Below are positions 51,904 to 61,258 of a stretch of 64,000 nucleotides of DNA, piece after piece. The stretch lies in assembly GCA_034433515.1 (NCBI GenBank), contig DAOUAL010000057.1:71813-135812 (forward strand), in the 5' to 3' direction. Source of the stretch: DAOTXS01 sp034433515. Its GTDB lineage: Bacteria > Chloroflexota > Anaerolineae > UBA4142. The position numbers and the translations under genes were made by a program. Every line of letters starts with the position of its first letter. Within the stretch, counting starts at the first letter, position 1. Under the pieces are notes generated by a model. That model searched no databases. It had not been told where the DNA came from and saw only the letters and a program-made list of their open reading frames with translations.

Positions 51904-52806
51904 CTAATCGGTCTCGATGAGCGCGCGCGAAGAGTGTCCATCATTCGGCGGGGTTGCCTCAATCAAGCGAGCGTACATTTGGGTGGTGGCGATGCTAGCG
52001 TGTCCCAACAAACGCTGAACGTGTGCCATTTCCTCACCACGATTCAGGAGATGTACCGCAAACGAATGGCGCAAGGTGTGCGGCGTGACCGGGGTCGTGA
52101 TATTCGCTTCGCGCACATATTCTTTGATGATGAGCCATAACCCTTGACGCGTCAGACGCTCACCGCGCGGATTCACAAAAAGCGCGCGTTCATTTGCGTT
52201 TGCCAGGGGGGGTCTCCCACGGGTCAAATATTGCTCCAACACCATCGCCACTTGGTTAGGAATGGGAATGACCCGTCGTTTGGAACCCGGTCCGCCACAA
52301 TGCACCGTTTTGTTCTGCAAATTTATATCGTACACATCCAACGAGACGAGTTCGGTTACGCGCATCCCGGTCGCAAAGAGCAATTCTAAAATCGCGCGGT
52401 CACGGAGACCTTTGGGCGTACTATGCGCGGCGGGCGCGGCAAGCAAGCGGGCAATCTCTTCCGAGGATAACACCTCGGGCAGGCGTTTTTCGACCTTGGG
52501 CGAACCCAGCGTGGCGGTGGGATCGGTGTCCACCAACTTGGAGTCCACGAGATGGTGATAGAACGATTTGAGGACTGCCACCTTGCGCGCCACGCTCGAT
52601 GGGGTATAGCCACGCTCCTTGAGATGCAAAATAAAGGTCAACAACAAGGGTTTGTCCACCCGTCCCCAATGACTGAGCGTCGGGCGTTCGCCCAACGCAA
52701 AATTTAGGAACTGGGTCAGATCGTTGCGATACGCCTCAATCGTATTTCGCGAGTAACCTTTGTTGATTTGGAGTACGCGTAGGAATTCGTGAATCTGGTC
52801 TTCCAC
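51904..52806 (-). CDS. xerD: Tyrosine recombinase XerD-like
   Basis: A 300-residue site-specific recombinase that resolves chromosome dimers at dif. An N-terminal SAM-like domain (VLQINKGYSRNTIEAYRNDL) precedes the catalytic domain with Arg in TGMRVTELVSLDVYD, His-x-x-Arg in TPHTLRHSFAVHLL, His in LLGHASIATTQMY and the Tyr nucleophile in that last segment. The start is GTG at 52806, preceded by AGGAAG. An in-frame extension to 53067 exists, but it translates a dispersed repeat (TAETQRRNHKLCALCASA) and is rejected. Confidence 0.92.
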   Translation of the reverse strand: MEDQIHEFLRVLQINKGYSRNTIEAYRNDLTQFLNFALGERPTLSHWGRVDKPLLLTFILHLKERGYTPSSVARKVAVLKSFYHHLVDSKLVDTDPTATLGSPKVEKRLPEVLSSEEIARLLAAPAAHSTPKGLRDRAILELLFATGMRVTELVSLDVYDINLQNKTVHCGGPGSKRRVIPIPNQVAMVLEQYLTRGRPPLANANERALFVNPRGERLTRQGLWLIIKEYVREANITTPVTPHTLRHSFAVHLLNRGEEMAHVQRLLGHASIATTQMYARLIEATPPNDGHSSRALIETD

Positions 52807-52933
52807 AAGACTTCCTTCGCCTGATATTTTAGCACACTCCGCCAAGAGCAACAAGTCAGGGATTAGGGTTTGGTCCAGGTCTATGGACAAGTACGCGCTA
52901 AAAATGAGAGTGTAGCACGTCCACCGATTCCTA

Positions 52934-52992
52934 ACCGCAGAGGCGCAGAGAGCGCAGAGTTTGTGATTTCTTCTCTGCGTCTCTGCGGTCAA
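52934..52992. repeat. CCGCAGAGGCGCAGAG hairpin repeat
   Basis: AACCGCAGAGGCGCAGAGAG pairs with TTCTCTGCGTCTCTGCGGT. It has the same type of 9-base periodic units as the repeats at 19709 and 29226. It lies between divergent xerD and mannosidase genes. Confidence 0.75.
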
Positions 52993-53066
52993 ATTAAGAT
53001 CATTCGCGGTCACTATGCCGCGAATTAATTCGCCCGACGCGACTTTGACCAAGCCCTGGTGATTCA

Positions 53067-53094
53067 TTGTGATTTATCGCATTCCGATTATAAT
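53067..53094 (+). promoter_or_regulatory. Putative promoter of the mannosidase gene
   Basis: TTGTGA (53067-53072), a 16-base spacer and TATAAT (53089-53094), about 30 bases before the ATG. Confidence 0.5.
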
Positions 53095-53125
53095 CGGGAT
53101 CAACCCCACTCTCTATGGAGCATCT

Positions 53126-55660
53126 ATGCAAACACTTTTTATCGTCTCGCATACCCACTGGGATCGCGAATGGTACGAGCCGTTCCAAGTCTCCCGTGCC
53201 CGGCTTATCCAATGTATTGACCAGTTGTTGACGATCTTTGAAACCAATCCCGCTTACGAAAACTTTATGCTCGATGGACAAACAATCGTCTTGGAAGATT
53301 ATTTAGAGGTACGTCCTGAGCGCGAACAGATGTTGCGCGATCTCGTCATCGCCGGCAAGTTAGATATTGGTCCTTGGTACATCTTGCCCGATGAATTTCT
53401 GGTGAGTGGCGAAGCAATCATTCGCAACTTGCAACGGGGTATTCGGCTGGCGCGCAATTTTGGGCGCGTGATGCAAGTGGGATACCTGCCCGATCCTTTT
53501 GGACACATCAGCCAAATGCCACAGATTCTGCGTGGCTTTGGTTTGAATACGGCGATCCTGCGTCGCGGCTTGGCAGACGAACCCACCGAACTCTGGTGGC
53601 AAGCGGCAGATGGTACACGCGTATTATTGTGCTACTTGCGCAATAGTTACGATAACCTTGCCTTTGTGCCACGCGACCCCGCCGGCTTTGGCGAAGCGCT
53701 CGCAGAGCAACGCACACTGTTGACCCCTCACACGCGGACTGAAAATCTGCTGCTTATGAATGGCACCGATCATATGGAACCTTGGGCAAACTTGCCTCAC
53801 CTGATCGAAACGGCGCGTCAACAAATCCACGATGCTCAAATCGTGCATACCTCGTTACCGATGTATGTGGCACGTGTCCAAGATGACATTGCCGCTCGCT
53901 CGCTTGACTTGCCAATCGTCAAAGGCGAATTGCGCAATCCCAAACGACATCCTCTTTTGCCCGGCGTCCTTTCCACCCGACTGTGGATCAAGCAACGCAA
54001 TGCCCATGCGCAAATGGTGTTAGAAAAATGGGTCGAACCTTTTATCGCGTTGGCATCTTTGGATCGTCATCGCGCTCTGAGTCGTTTGGCGTGGAAATAT
54101 CTTTTACAGAATCAGCCGCACGATTCCATCTGCGGGTGTAGCGTGGACCAAGTTCACCACGAAATGGCACTCCGCTTTGAGTGGGTCGAACAAATTGCCG
54201 AGCCAATCATTGCCAATAGTTTGACGACGCTGGCTTTACACCTTGACACGCGCTCAACGATAGGTGAACAGACTATCCTTGTCTTCAATCCCACGTGTAC
54301 CACGCGCACCGATTGTGTTGAAACGATCCTGGATGTCCCAGACAAATTTTCCATCTTGGATGAGCGCGGGAATCCCCTTCCCTTCCATGTTACCTATCGT
54401 GCCGGCAAACGAACCCACGTTGAATTCCTCGCGCCGAATGTTCCCGGGCTAGGTTATCGCACGTTCTATTTGGCGCATCGTTCCCTCGAATCCAAACCAC
54501 TCGATACCTTTCCGCCGCCACGGGTCCTTGAAAACGAATTCTATCGCATTCAAGCCGATGCGAACGATGGCGCGTTGACCATTTGGGACAAGACGACTGG
54601 CGCAGAATTTTCGGGCCTCCTTCGTTTTGTAGATGGCGGTGATCGCGGTGATTTGTACAACTATTGTCCGCCGGAGAACGATACCCTCATTCGTCAACCG
54701 AGCGCGCCACCGCGCATCCTCACCGAGCACAGCCCAGCACGACAATCTCTGCACATCACGATGACCTATCGTTTGCCGGCGCAACTCGTCGCTGAACGCA
54801 ATGCCCGCGCATCCGAATGGGTGGATGAAAAGATCGGGACAAGAATTTCTATTTATCCCGGCGTACGCCGCATTGATTTTCAAACCACAGTGGACAATCG
54901 CGCGCGCGACCACCGTTTGAGCGTGGAATTCCCCGCGCCCTTTGTAGCCACCCACACTTACGCCGACCAAGCATTTGATGTGGTCGCGCGCGCGATCACC
55001 CTGCCGGCATTCACACCCGATTGGATCGAACAACCACGCCCCGAAGCCCCTATGCAAACTTTTGTTTCGATCAGTGATGGTCAAACGGGAATGACGCTAG
55101 CCACGCGCGGCTTACCCGAGTATGCCGCCCGATCAGAAGCCCAGCAAACAGTCCTCACGCTGACCTTGCTGCGGTGTATCGGCTGGCTCTCGCGCGATGA
55201 TTTGAGCACGCGGCAAGGGCACGCGGGTCCCGCCATCGAAACGCCGGGCGCGCAGGAAATCGGCGTGCATCGTTTTGAGTACGCGCTCATCCCTCATCAA
55301 GGCGATTGGCGCAATGCATTCGATCAAGCCTTCGCTTTTGCCGCGCCGATGCGTGCGATCGCAACCGATGCGCACCCCGGCACGCTCCCGGCATCGGCAA
55401 GTTTTGTGCGCACCTCACCACGCGAGTTCGTGATTAGTACAATCAAACTGAGTGAAGACCATCGCGGCTTGATCGTGCGCGGTTACAATATCGGCGATCA
55501 ACCGATTGACGCGTGCATCGAAGTGTGGAAGCCCTTTGCGCGTGCATCGCGTGTGAATTTGAATGAAGAAGAAATCGCGCCCATCGAGGTGTACGATGAG
55601 CGCGAAATTCGGGTCAACGTGCGCGGCAAAGAGATCGTTTCGATTCTGTTTGAACCGTAG
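53126..55660 (+). CDS. GH38-family alpha-mannosidase
   Basis: An 844-residue glycoside hydrolase. The N-terminal FIVSHTHWDREWYEPFQVSR carries the HxHxDxxW zinc-binding signature of GH38, with further family parts VGYLPDPFGHISQMPQILRG and NGTDHMEPW. A helical middle domain (NAHAQMVLEKWVEPFIALAS, QNQPHDSICGCSVDQVHHEM) is followed by beta-rich C-terminal domains. It removes alpha-linked mannose, probably from imported oligosaccharides. No signal peptide is visible, so it is cytoplasmic. GGAG precedes ATG 53126. Confidence 0.93.
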   Translation: MQTLFIVSHTHWDREWYEPFQVSRARLIQCIDQLLTIFETNPAYENFMLDGQTIVLEDYLEVRPEREQMLRDLVIAGKLDIGPWYILPDEFLVSGEAIIRNLQRGIRLARNFGRVMQVGYLPDPFGHISQMPQILRGFGLNTAILRRGLADEPTELWWQAADGTRVLLCYLRNSYDNLAFVPRDPAGFGEALAEQRTLLTPHTRTENLLLMNGTDHMEPWANLPHLIETARQQIHDAQIVHTSLPMYVARVQDDIAARSLDLPIVKGELRNPKRHPLLPGVLSTRLWIKQRNAHAQMVLEKWVEPFIALASLDRHRALSRLAWKYLLQNQPHDSICGCSVDQVHHEMALRFEWVEQIAEPIIANSLTTLALHLDTRSTIGEQTILVFNPTCTTRTDCVETILDVPDKFSILDERGNPLPFHVTYRAGKRTHVEFLAPNVPGLGYRTFYLAHRSLESKPLDTFPPPRVLENEFYRIQADANDGALTIWDKTTGAEFSGLLRFVDGGDRGDLYNYCPPENDTLIRQPSAPPRILTEHSPARQSLHITMTYRLPAQLVAERNARASEWVDEKIGTRISIYPGVRRIDFQTTVDNRARDHRLSVEFPAPFVATHTYADQAFDVVARAITLPAFTPDWIEQPRPEAPMQTFVSISDGQTGMTLATRGLPEYAARSEAQQTVLTLTLLRCIGWLSRDDLSTRQGHAGPAIETPGAQEIGVHRFEYALIPHQGDWRNAFDQAFAFAAPMRAIATDAHPGTLPASASFVRTSPREFVISTIKLSEDHRGLIVRGYNIGDQPIDACIEVWKPFARASRVNLNEEEIAPIEVYDEREIRVNVRGKEIVSILFEP

Positions 55661-55665
55661 ATCCC

Positions 55666-56457
55666 TTACAAGCCGGCGGGCAAGTCTAGCGAGGGAATCA
55701 CACTTTCCAAGCCGAGCGTCTCAAAGAGACTGATATTTTTCTCATAAACGAGTCCACCAACGTGATGATAGCGCATCGCCACCGAACGTTCGCCTAACAC
55801 GCGCGCGGCAGCGATGCACAGTTCGGTAACTAAATCGCCCCACGCGGGAACGAGTTGGGTCATCGGCACCGCAGACAACGCCAGCGGTGAAAGGTCAAGG
55901 CGCTCATCCGCAATCTTGACCGCTTGGAAAAATGGATATTGCGTTCCCAGTTTGGTGAGCACCGGCGCCAGCAGGTCAAGCAATTTCTGGCGTCCCATTC
56001 CCCGATCACCAAACTCTTCGATCAGCACGTTCACAAAACTAGACATGACTTGGATTGCCGTCAAGGGCGACACCACCTGGGCAAGCATGCGTTGTGCATT
56101 TGCATCCTGCTCAAACGTGGTCGCTGCAACGTCTAGCGTGAGTCGCAACAGCGCACGATCCACCGTTGGCGCGCAAACTACCCCGAGCACAGCATTTCCC
56201 ATCTCGCGCACAATGAGCGTACCGCAATCAAAACGCATTTCCATCTCACGTGGTTTGTCGCTCATTTTCTGAAACGCGAGCAAGGATTGATTCAAATGCG
56301 TACTTGCCCGGGCAAGCGTGCCCGGCGCTGCTTCCACCCTCGAAAGCGAACCCAAGATCGTGCCAGCATTATCGCAAACCAAGACATGGAGGATGCCAGC
56401 CACCGCTTGAAGTTCTTTGAGCAACTTGGTTACTGCATTTTCCACGGGAGAAGGCAT
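55666..56457 (-). CDS. Roadblock/LC7-like protein
   Basis: A 263-residue protein. The first ~115 residues (AVTKLLKELQAVAGILHVLV, then CDNAGTILGSLSRVE and CGTLIVREMGNAVLGVVCAP) resemble the roadblock/LC7 fold that assists small GTPases and polarity systems. The remaining ~140 residues match no family I recognise. ATG 56457 follows GGAG with a 7-base spacer; GTG 56463 lies just inside it. It is 8 bases past the peptidase stop and may be co-transcribed. No GTPase gene is nearby. Confidence 0.65.
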   Translation of the reverse strand: MPSPVENAVTKLLKELQAVAGILHVLVCDNAGTILGSLSRVEAAPGTLARASTHLNQSLLAFQKMSDKPREMEMRFDCGTLIVREMGNAVLGVVCAPTVDRALLRLTLDVAATTFEQDANAQRMLAQVVSPLTAIQVMSSFVNVLIEEFGDRGMGRQKLLDLLAPVLTKLGTQYPFFQAVKIADERLDLSPLALSAVPMTQLVPAWGDLVTELCIAAARVLGERSVAMRYHHVGGLVYEKNISLFETLGLESVIPSLDLPAGL

Positions 56458-56471
56458 CGGCACTCTCCGGC

Positions 56472-58264
56472 TTATACACCGACCAGCGTCTCAAACTGTT
56501 TGATCTCGCCCCGAATCACGTCCAAACTGGCGCGCCAAAACTCGGGCGAACGCGTGTCAATTCCAAACCGCGCGCCCAGTTCCGCCGCATCGCCCAAGCC
56601 GGTGGATGAGAGGAGATCATCGTAGCCGGCTTTGAATTTTTCTGGGTCTTGGCGATAACGCGCATACAGTCCCAGCCCAAACAGCAAGCCAAACATATAC
56701 GGATAGTTGTAGAACGTGGACGAATAATAGTGCGGCTTCATCGCCCACATATATGGATGCAACAAATTCGGATCAAGTCCATCGCCGTAGGTTTCGCGCT
56801 GGGCTTGGAGCATCAACTCGTTCAGTTCATCAATCGAGAGTTCGCGTTTTTGACGTCGTTCGAACAAACGTTGTTCGAATAAAAAGCGGCTGGAAATATC
56901 TACGACGACTTGGCAGGAATTTTGGAGCGACTCTTCCAAAATAATCATTTGCTCTTGGGCGTCGGCTTGCTTGAGCGCGGCTTGGCTGACGATGGTTTGA
57001 CAAAAGATACTCGCCGTTTCTGCCAACGTCATGGGCGTATCGCGTTGCAACATCGTACGCGAAGCCAGGTTGAGATTGTGATAGGCGTGGCCCAATTCGT
57101 GCGCGATGGTGCTGACGCCACCAAACGCCGCTTTGAAATTCGTCAGCACCCGCGATTCATCCTTGCGTAAGGGCATACAGAATGCGCCATCGCGCTTGCC
57201 CAAACGCGGCTCGGCATCAATCCAATTTTCGCGGAACGCACGCTCTGCCAGGGCGCGGAGTTTGGCGAAAAGGTTCCAAATTGCTCGATGATAAACTGTG
57301 CCCCTTCTTCATAGGTCCACGCGCGTCCACCTTCGCCCAAGGGCGCAAAAATATCGTACCACGCCAACACGTCGAGTTTGAGGGCGCGTGCTTTGGCACG
57401 CAAATAACGTCGAAAATCCGGAAACGCTTCGCGTGCGGCGGTCATCATCGCATCGAGGGTGGCTTGGTCAATGTTGTTATCGAACAAGGTCTCTTGGAGC
57501 GGCGATGCCCATTTGCGTTTACGGCTCAACACATTCGTCGCGCCCTTGATGCTGTTGAGCGCAGCGGCAATCGGCACGGCGGCTTTTTTCCACGCTTCTA
57601 GTTCAGCCTCGTATGCCGCGCGGCGCGTTTCGCGGTCGGGATCGTACGCTAGATTGCGCACCATACTCATCGGCAATTCTTTTTCTTCGCCCTTGACCTT
57701 GACTTTGACAAGAAGTTGCGACGTCCAGTTACCGTGCAAGCGCATCCATGCCATCGAACCGGTAACGCGCAGTTCCGCCGCTAGGTCTTCTTCCGCCGGC
57801 GACATTTGATGTTCGGCTGCGATCTTGGCTTTGCGCAGCATAAACGCATGCTCGCGTGCCACCTGGGATCGCTGAATGAGCGCGTCCACATCCAGCGAGC
57901 CGATCCAAGCCGTGAGGCGGGTGCCCAGCATATTCAAGCGAACGAAATGTTGCTGCAGTTCGCTCAGCTTGGCTTGCGCCAGATTGTTGCGTGAATCGGT
58001 GGCGACAAAACTGCTGACGTACGCCATCATCGTGCGCACATCTTCAAACGCGGCATTCAACGCATTGACCACCGTTTCAAACGATTGAACGGTTGCCTCA
58101 TCGAGCGGGGCGGGGTCGCGTTTTTCGATCTTGTGTTGTTCGAACAAGGCACCCAGTTCGGCAATCTTGTTAATAACCGATTGAAACCCGGTTTCAAATT
58201 CTTTCGATTCGAGCGAGGGATAGACAACGGTCATATCCCAGTGGGGAAGGGTGTTGGTTGTCAC
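56472..58264 (-). pseudogene. pepF: M3-family oligoendopeptidase with single frameshift (PepF-like)
   Basis: Two open frames make one protein. The 5' part (58264 to about 57270) covers the helical N-terminal region through FIIEQFGTFSP. The 3' part continues KLRALAERAFRENWIDAEPR, then GGVSTIAHELGHAYHNLNLA with the HExxH zinc motif, to the TAA at 56472. They are joined if one base is added near CCTTTTCGCCAAACTCC. Both halves are highly typical of M3 oligopeptidases, so the break is recent or an assembly error. The start is GTG 58264 or 58270 after AGGAG. An intact enzyme would cut cytoplasmic peptides. Confidence 0.85.
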
Positions 58265-58283
58265 GATCACTCCTGTTTGAGAG

Positions 58284-58295
58284 GTTGTTGCACTA
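58284..58295. repeat. Possible MITE end remnant
   Basis: GTTGTTGCAC followed by TA matches the right end of MITE copies 1 and 4 exactly. No left end or interior is seen. It forms the TAG stop of the DUF1801 gene in the same way copy 1 forms that of elp3. Confidence 0.4.
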
Positions 58296-58691
58296 GGGCA
58301 AGGGTTTTGGGCGTCTAGGGCGATGTTGCCGTTTTGCCAAATTTTCTTTCACCCTAAACTTGACGATCCGGGTGACGAGTTTTAGCGGAAGCGGTTGGTC
58401 GTGCGGAAATTGCACCGCGCCTTTGGAGGTTTTGTAAACAGACAACTCTTGCTTGAACGCCTCAATTCCCGATGGCACCGGGTAGAACCCGATATGGTTT
58501 TTGAATGCGGCGAAATGCACCAGATTACCATTGAGTTTGAACGTTGGTATTTGGTAACTGATCGCCTCGTCTGCCTCCGGCGCGGCTTGTTGGATGGTTG
58601 CGCGGAGCGCTTGCAACTTGGCGTGAATGTCTTTGGGAAATCCGGCAATGTACTCGTCTATGGTTTTGGGTGCGATTCTTTTCATTGGCAT
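58293..58691 (-). CDS. DUF1801/YdhG-like protein
   Basis: A 132-residue protein. APKTIDEYIAGFPKDIHAKL, DEAISYQIPTFKLNGNLVHF and AAFKNHIGFYPVPSGIEAF are the DUF1801 signature (YdhG/frataxin-like fold). Some members are called iron chaperones, but the activity is not established. GGAGGC lies 7 bases before ATG 58691. Genes of this kind are frequent in accessory DNA. It lies beside a toxin-antitoxin locus. Confidence 0.85.
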   Translation of the reverse strand: MPMKRIAPKTIDEYIAGFPKDIHAKLQALRATIQQAAPEADEAISYQIPTFKLNGNLVHFAAFKNHIGFYPVPSGIEAFKQELSVYKTSKGAVQFPHDQPLPLKLVTRIVKFRVKENLAKRQHRPRRPKPLP

Positions 58692-58753
58692 TATATTTGC
58701 CTCCGTGAATGTAACCAAACGCCCTAGGGCACCGACAACGGTGGCCGAACTCG

Positions 58754-59153
58754 CTATGTGGCAAATGGCTTTGGATATGGAAGTAAGCGTAACCCAGCAA
58801 TGAAACGATAGTCGCGCTCATTTTTTGTGACAAGGGGGATATCTTGTAAAAGGGCGGTTGCGGCAATCAGCGCGTCGGCAATCAACAAGCCGTGACTCAA
58901 CCGATAACGGCGCAATAAGTCAATAGCAAGAGTGGAGGTTTGCTCGTTTAACTTCACCCTCTGAAAGCGCGACAGGAATTTGTCGAGTGAGCGCAGTTCT
59001 GCTTTGTTCCGACAACCGATGATGAGTTCCATCTGACTGACAACACTGATTGCTAGAGACGCTTGGCGTTCAACCTCTTCAAGTAACCGCTTCACTGATG
59101 CTGCGTGCCGCGTCAATCAGTACATCAGTATCCACAAGTACCAAATCAGGCAT
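58754..59153 (-). pseudogene. vapC: Frameshifted VapC-type PIN-domain toxin
   Basis: From ATG 59153 the frame reads MPDLVLVDTDVLIDAARSI, with the first conserved acidic residues of a PIN RNase, then hits a TGA at about 59081. A neighbouring frame (59116 to 58754) carries SVKRLLEEVERQASLAISV, VVSQMELIIGC and HGLLIADALIAATAL with the other acidic residues. A one-base shift near 59095-59115 separates them, so the toxin is probably inactive. The start overlaps the antitoxin gene by 8 bases. VapC toxins cut tRNA or rRNA. Confidence 0.8.
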
Positions 59154-59391
59154 GGCGGCTCATCCATTCGCGTTGGCGGACACGGCGTACCCATGCTGTA
59201 CTGTCCTGCAAATCCTTGCGATTGCGCCACATACCAATAAAAGGTTCGTCTGCCAGCTTGGTGCGTTTAGCAGTTTTGCTAGCGCGTCGTGGCGCATAGT
59301 TCGTTCGCAAGAAGGTAATAAAGTCAGCGACCCGTTTCTGTAGTTCAGGTGGTAAAGCGGCGTATTCGCGCCAGATTCTTTCTTCCTTCAT
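59146..59391 (-). CDS. vapB: VapB-like antitoxin
   Basis: An 81-residue protein, basic, with an N-terminal helical segment (LPPELQKRVADFITFLRTNY) of the kind seen in DUF2281-type antitoxins, followed by a charged tail. No strong DNA-binding fold can be seen by eye, so the call depends on its place directly before the PIN gene. GAGGT precedes the ATG. Confidence 0.7.
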   Translation of the reverse strand: MKEERIWREYAALPPELQKRVADFITFLRTNYAPRRASKTAKRTKLADEPFIGMWRNRKDLQDSTAWVRRVRQREWMSRHA

Positions 59392-59472
59392 AATTCACCT
59401 CTGTAATTTGCGCCAAGTATACATCTTTTTTCGCGGTTAGCCAACCACCTTCTGACTGGAAAAGGAATGTCG

Positions 59473-59587
59473 CCAAACGTGTAGCACCGCGCAATGGCAC
59501 GCCTGAAATGGCAACAACGTTCACTCTAGCCGACCGACAATGCCAAAATGCGCGCGCGTGCCATTGTCGCGGTGCGTGTGTTAGCCG
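59473..59587 (-). repeat. attC-like imperfect palindrome
   Basis: On the minus strand GGCTAAC is followed by ACGCACCGCGACAATGGCAC, a central spacer, the matching GTGCCATTGCGCGGTGC and finally GTTTGGC. The arms pair over about 19 bases with one unpaired A. Inverse core, bulged stem and near-core at the far end resemble an integron attC site of about 115 bases. No integrase gene is in the window, so the identity is uncertain. Confidence 0.4.
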
Positions 59588-59603
59588 CAGTTGTTGTGGT
59601 GGG

Positions 59604-60314
59604 CTAATCATCATCGGATTGGCGTTCTCTTTGTTTACGAGACTTTGGAAGAAAATTACTTATCGCTAAAGTCAGCAGTCCAAATGCCATCGTGAATATG
59701 AGACCGAGAAACCACTTGTTATCATCGCGCATATTCTTGTAGTTCTCGTTGATGTTATCACTTATGGTCTTGTAATTTCTGTTTGAATTGTCAACTTCCA
59801 TTTTCACGAGAGTTGGGTACATCTCGATTCCCTGCAATCTACCCTTCACTGAGTCGAGTTCCATTCTGACCTGTGCTATTTCCGTGCGAGGGGGAGCGTC
59901 AGATACAGTCCGAGACAGCGAATCAATTCTTGACTCAAGGTTACTGACTTGATACTGAAGTCTGCTTACCTGTTCTGAGACTGCGGCAATATCAGGAGTT
60001 GCAGTGGGTGGTGCAGGAGTCCGCGTAATTGGCGAAGGCGTACCCGTTGGCGTCATTGTCGGCGCAAGCGTGCCTGTCATACTGGGTGATGGCATCGGCG
60101 TATATGTTGGATAAAGTGAAAACGTTGGAAGCGATGTTCCTGTTGGAATACGGATTGCAGTTAGTGTTCCAATTGCTATCAAGGTAGGCACGGCTGTCGT
60201 TTGAATGTATGCGGCGAATATACTCGCAACCATTCCAATAATAGCCACGAGAACACTTACGATTGCGGTAATGGCTTTCGCATTTACTTCGAGTCTTGTT
60301 CTTTGTTTGCTCAT
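59604..60314 (-). CDS. Membrane coiled-coil protein with Pro/Thr linker, unknown
   Basis: A 236-residue protein. A membrane helix lies at ~14-36, followed by a Thr/Pro-rich extracytoplasmic stretch (~55-110: TPMPSPSMTGTLAPTMTPTG), a coiled-coil region (~115-190, with SRLQYQVSNLESRIDSLSRT) and a second membrane helix at ~200-218. No known domain. The gene is bracketed by inverted TTAGCCGCA sequences (59580 and 60344), one of them the core of the attC-like element, suggesting a small gene cassette (inference). Confidence 0.65.
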   Translation of the reverse strand: MSKQRTRLEVNAKAITAIVSVLVAIIGMVASIFAAYIQTTAVPTLIAIGTLTAIRIPTGTSLPTFSLYPTYTPMPSPSMTGTLAPTMTPTGTPSPITRTPAPPTATPDIAAVSEQVSRLQYQVSNLESRIDSLSRTVSDAPPRTEIAQVRMELDSVKGRLQGIEMYPTLVKMEVDNSNRNYKTISDNINENYKNMRDDNKWFLGLIFTMAFGLLTLAISNFLPKSRKQRERQSDDD

Positions 60315-60374
60315 TGATAGCCCCTCTCGGTTTCAGCGTAGTTGCGGCTAACTAGTGGCTCCCCGCATCGGTGC

Positions 60375-60411
60375 GGGAAGCATGCAGATTTGGTATGCTT
60401 CCCGCACTTCG
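60375..60411. repeat. Perfect 13-bp hairpin downstream of aapP
   Basis: GTGCGGGAAGCAT pairs with ATGCTTCCCGCAC across GCAGATTTGGT. No T-run follows on the minus strand. A partial third copy (GTGCGGGAA) follows at 60413. Confidence 0.65.
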
Positions 60412-60439
60412 GGTGCGGGAAACATACCTTTGCCAACTC

Positions 60440-61201
60440 TCAATGCAATATCTGCGACAAGAACAATTTCGTGCGGTCGTGTTGGGGGTTATTGAAAATT
60501 TGGTCGGGAGTGCCCTCTTCGATCAACTGACCACCGTCAAAGAAGACCATCCGGTTCGCCACGCTTTTGGCAAACCCCATCTCGTGCGTTACGCAAATCA
60601 TCGTCATCCCGGATTTTGCCAACTCGGTCATCACATCCAACACCTCTTTGATCATCTCCGGGTCAAGCGCGCTCGTCGGTTCATCGAACAGCATAATCTT
60701 GGGTTGCATTGCCAGCGCGCGCGCAATCGCCACCCGTTGTTGCTGCCCACCGGAAAGTTGCGCCGGATACTTGTGCGCTTGTTCCGGAATGCCCACCCGT
60801 TTGAGCAAGTCCATCGCAATCTGTTCCGCTTTTTCGCGCGACCAGCGCCGCACCCACATTGGCGCAAGCGTGATATTTTGCATCACGGTCAAATGCGGAA
60901 ACAGATTAAACGATTGAAACACCATGCCAATTTCTTGCCGAATCGCCGCAATGTTGCGAATGTCATTCGTCAACTCGATCCCATCCACAATGATCGTCCC
61001 ACGCTGATGCTCCTCCAAACGATTGATCGTCCGGATGAACGTGGATTTGCCGGAGCCGGACGGACCAAAGATCACCAACACCTCGCCCGATTTAACGGTC
61101 AGGTTGATGCCTTTGAGCACGTGCAAACGATCGTACCATTTGTGCACATCTTTGGCGATGATAATGTCGCGAACCCCGCTAACCATTCCAACGCTACTCA
61201 T
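60440..61201 (-). CDS. aapP: Polar amino-acid ABC transporter ATPase
   Basis: A 253-residue ATPase. Walker A FGPSGSGKSTFIRTINRL, Q-loop MVFQSFNLFPHLTV, signature QLSGGQQQRVAIARALA, Walker B IMLFDEPTSALDPEMI and the H-loop in CVTHEMGFAK are all present. It is the GlnQ/AapP type. ATG 61201 follows GGAG with a 7-base spacer. It is the last gene of an aapJQMP operon on the minus strand and powers the two permeases. Confidence 0.95.
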   Translation of the reverse strand: MSSVGMVSGVRDIIIAKDVHKWYDRLHVLKGINLTVKSGEVLVIFGPSGSGKSTFIRTINRLEEHQRGTIIVDGIELTNDIRNIAAIRQEIGMVFQSFNLFPHLTVMQNITLAPMWVRRWSREKAEQIAMDLLKRVGIPEQAHKYPAQLSGGQQQRVAIARALAMQPKIMLFDEPTSALDPEMIKEVLDVMTELAKSGMTMICVTHEMGFAKSVANRMVFFDGGQLIEEGTPDQIFNNPQHDRTKLFLSQILH

Positions 61202-61258
61202 GTTAAACTCCAAGTAGGATGTAAGTCAGAAAATTCTTTCTACTTCTGACCTCATACT

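Noticed and set aside
52807..53067. N-terminal extension of the Xer recombinase
   Set aside because: The frame is open, but it passes through a hairpin repeat (TAETQRRNHKLCALCASA) and normal XerD proteins are about 300 residues. GTG 52806 has a ribosome-binding site.
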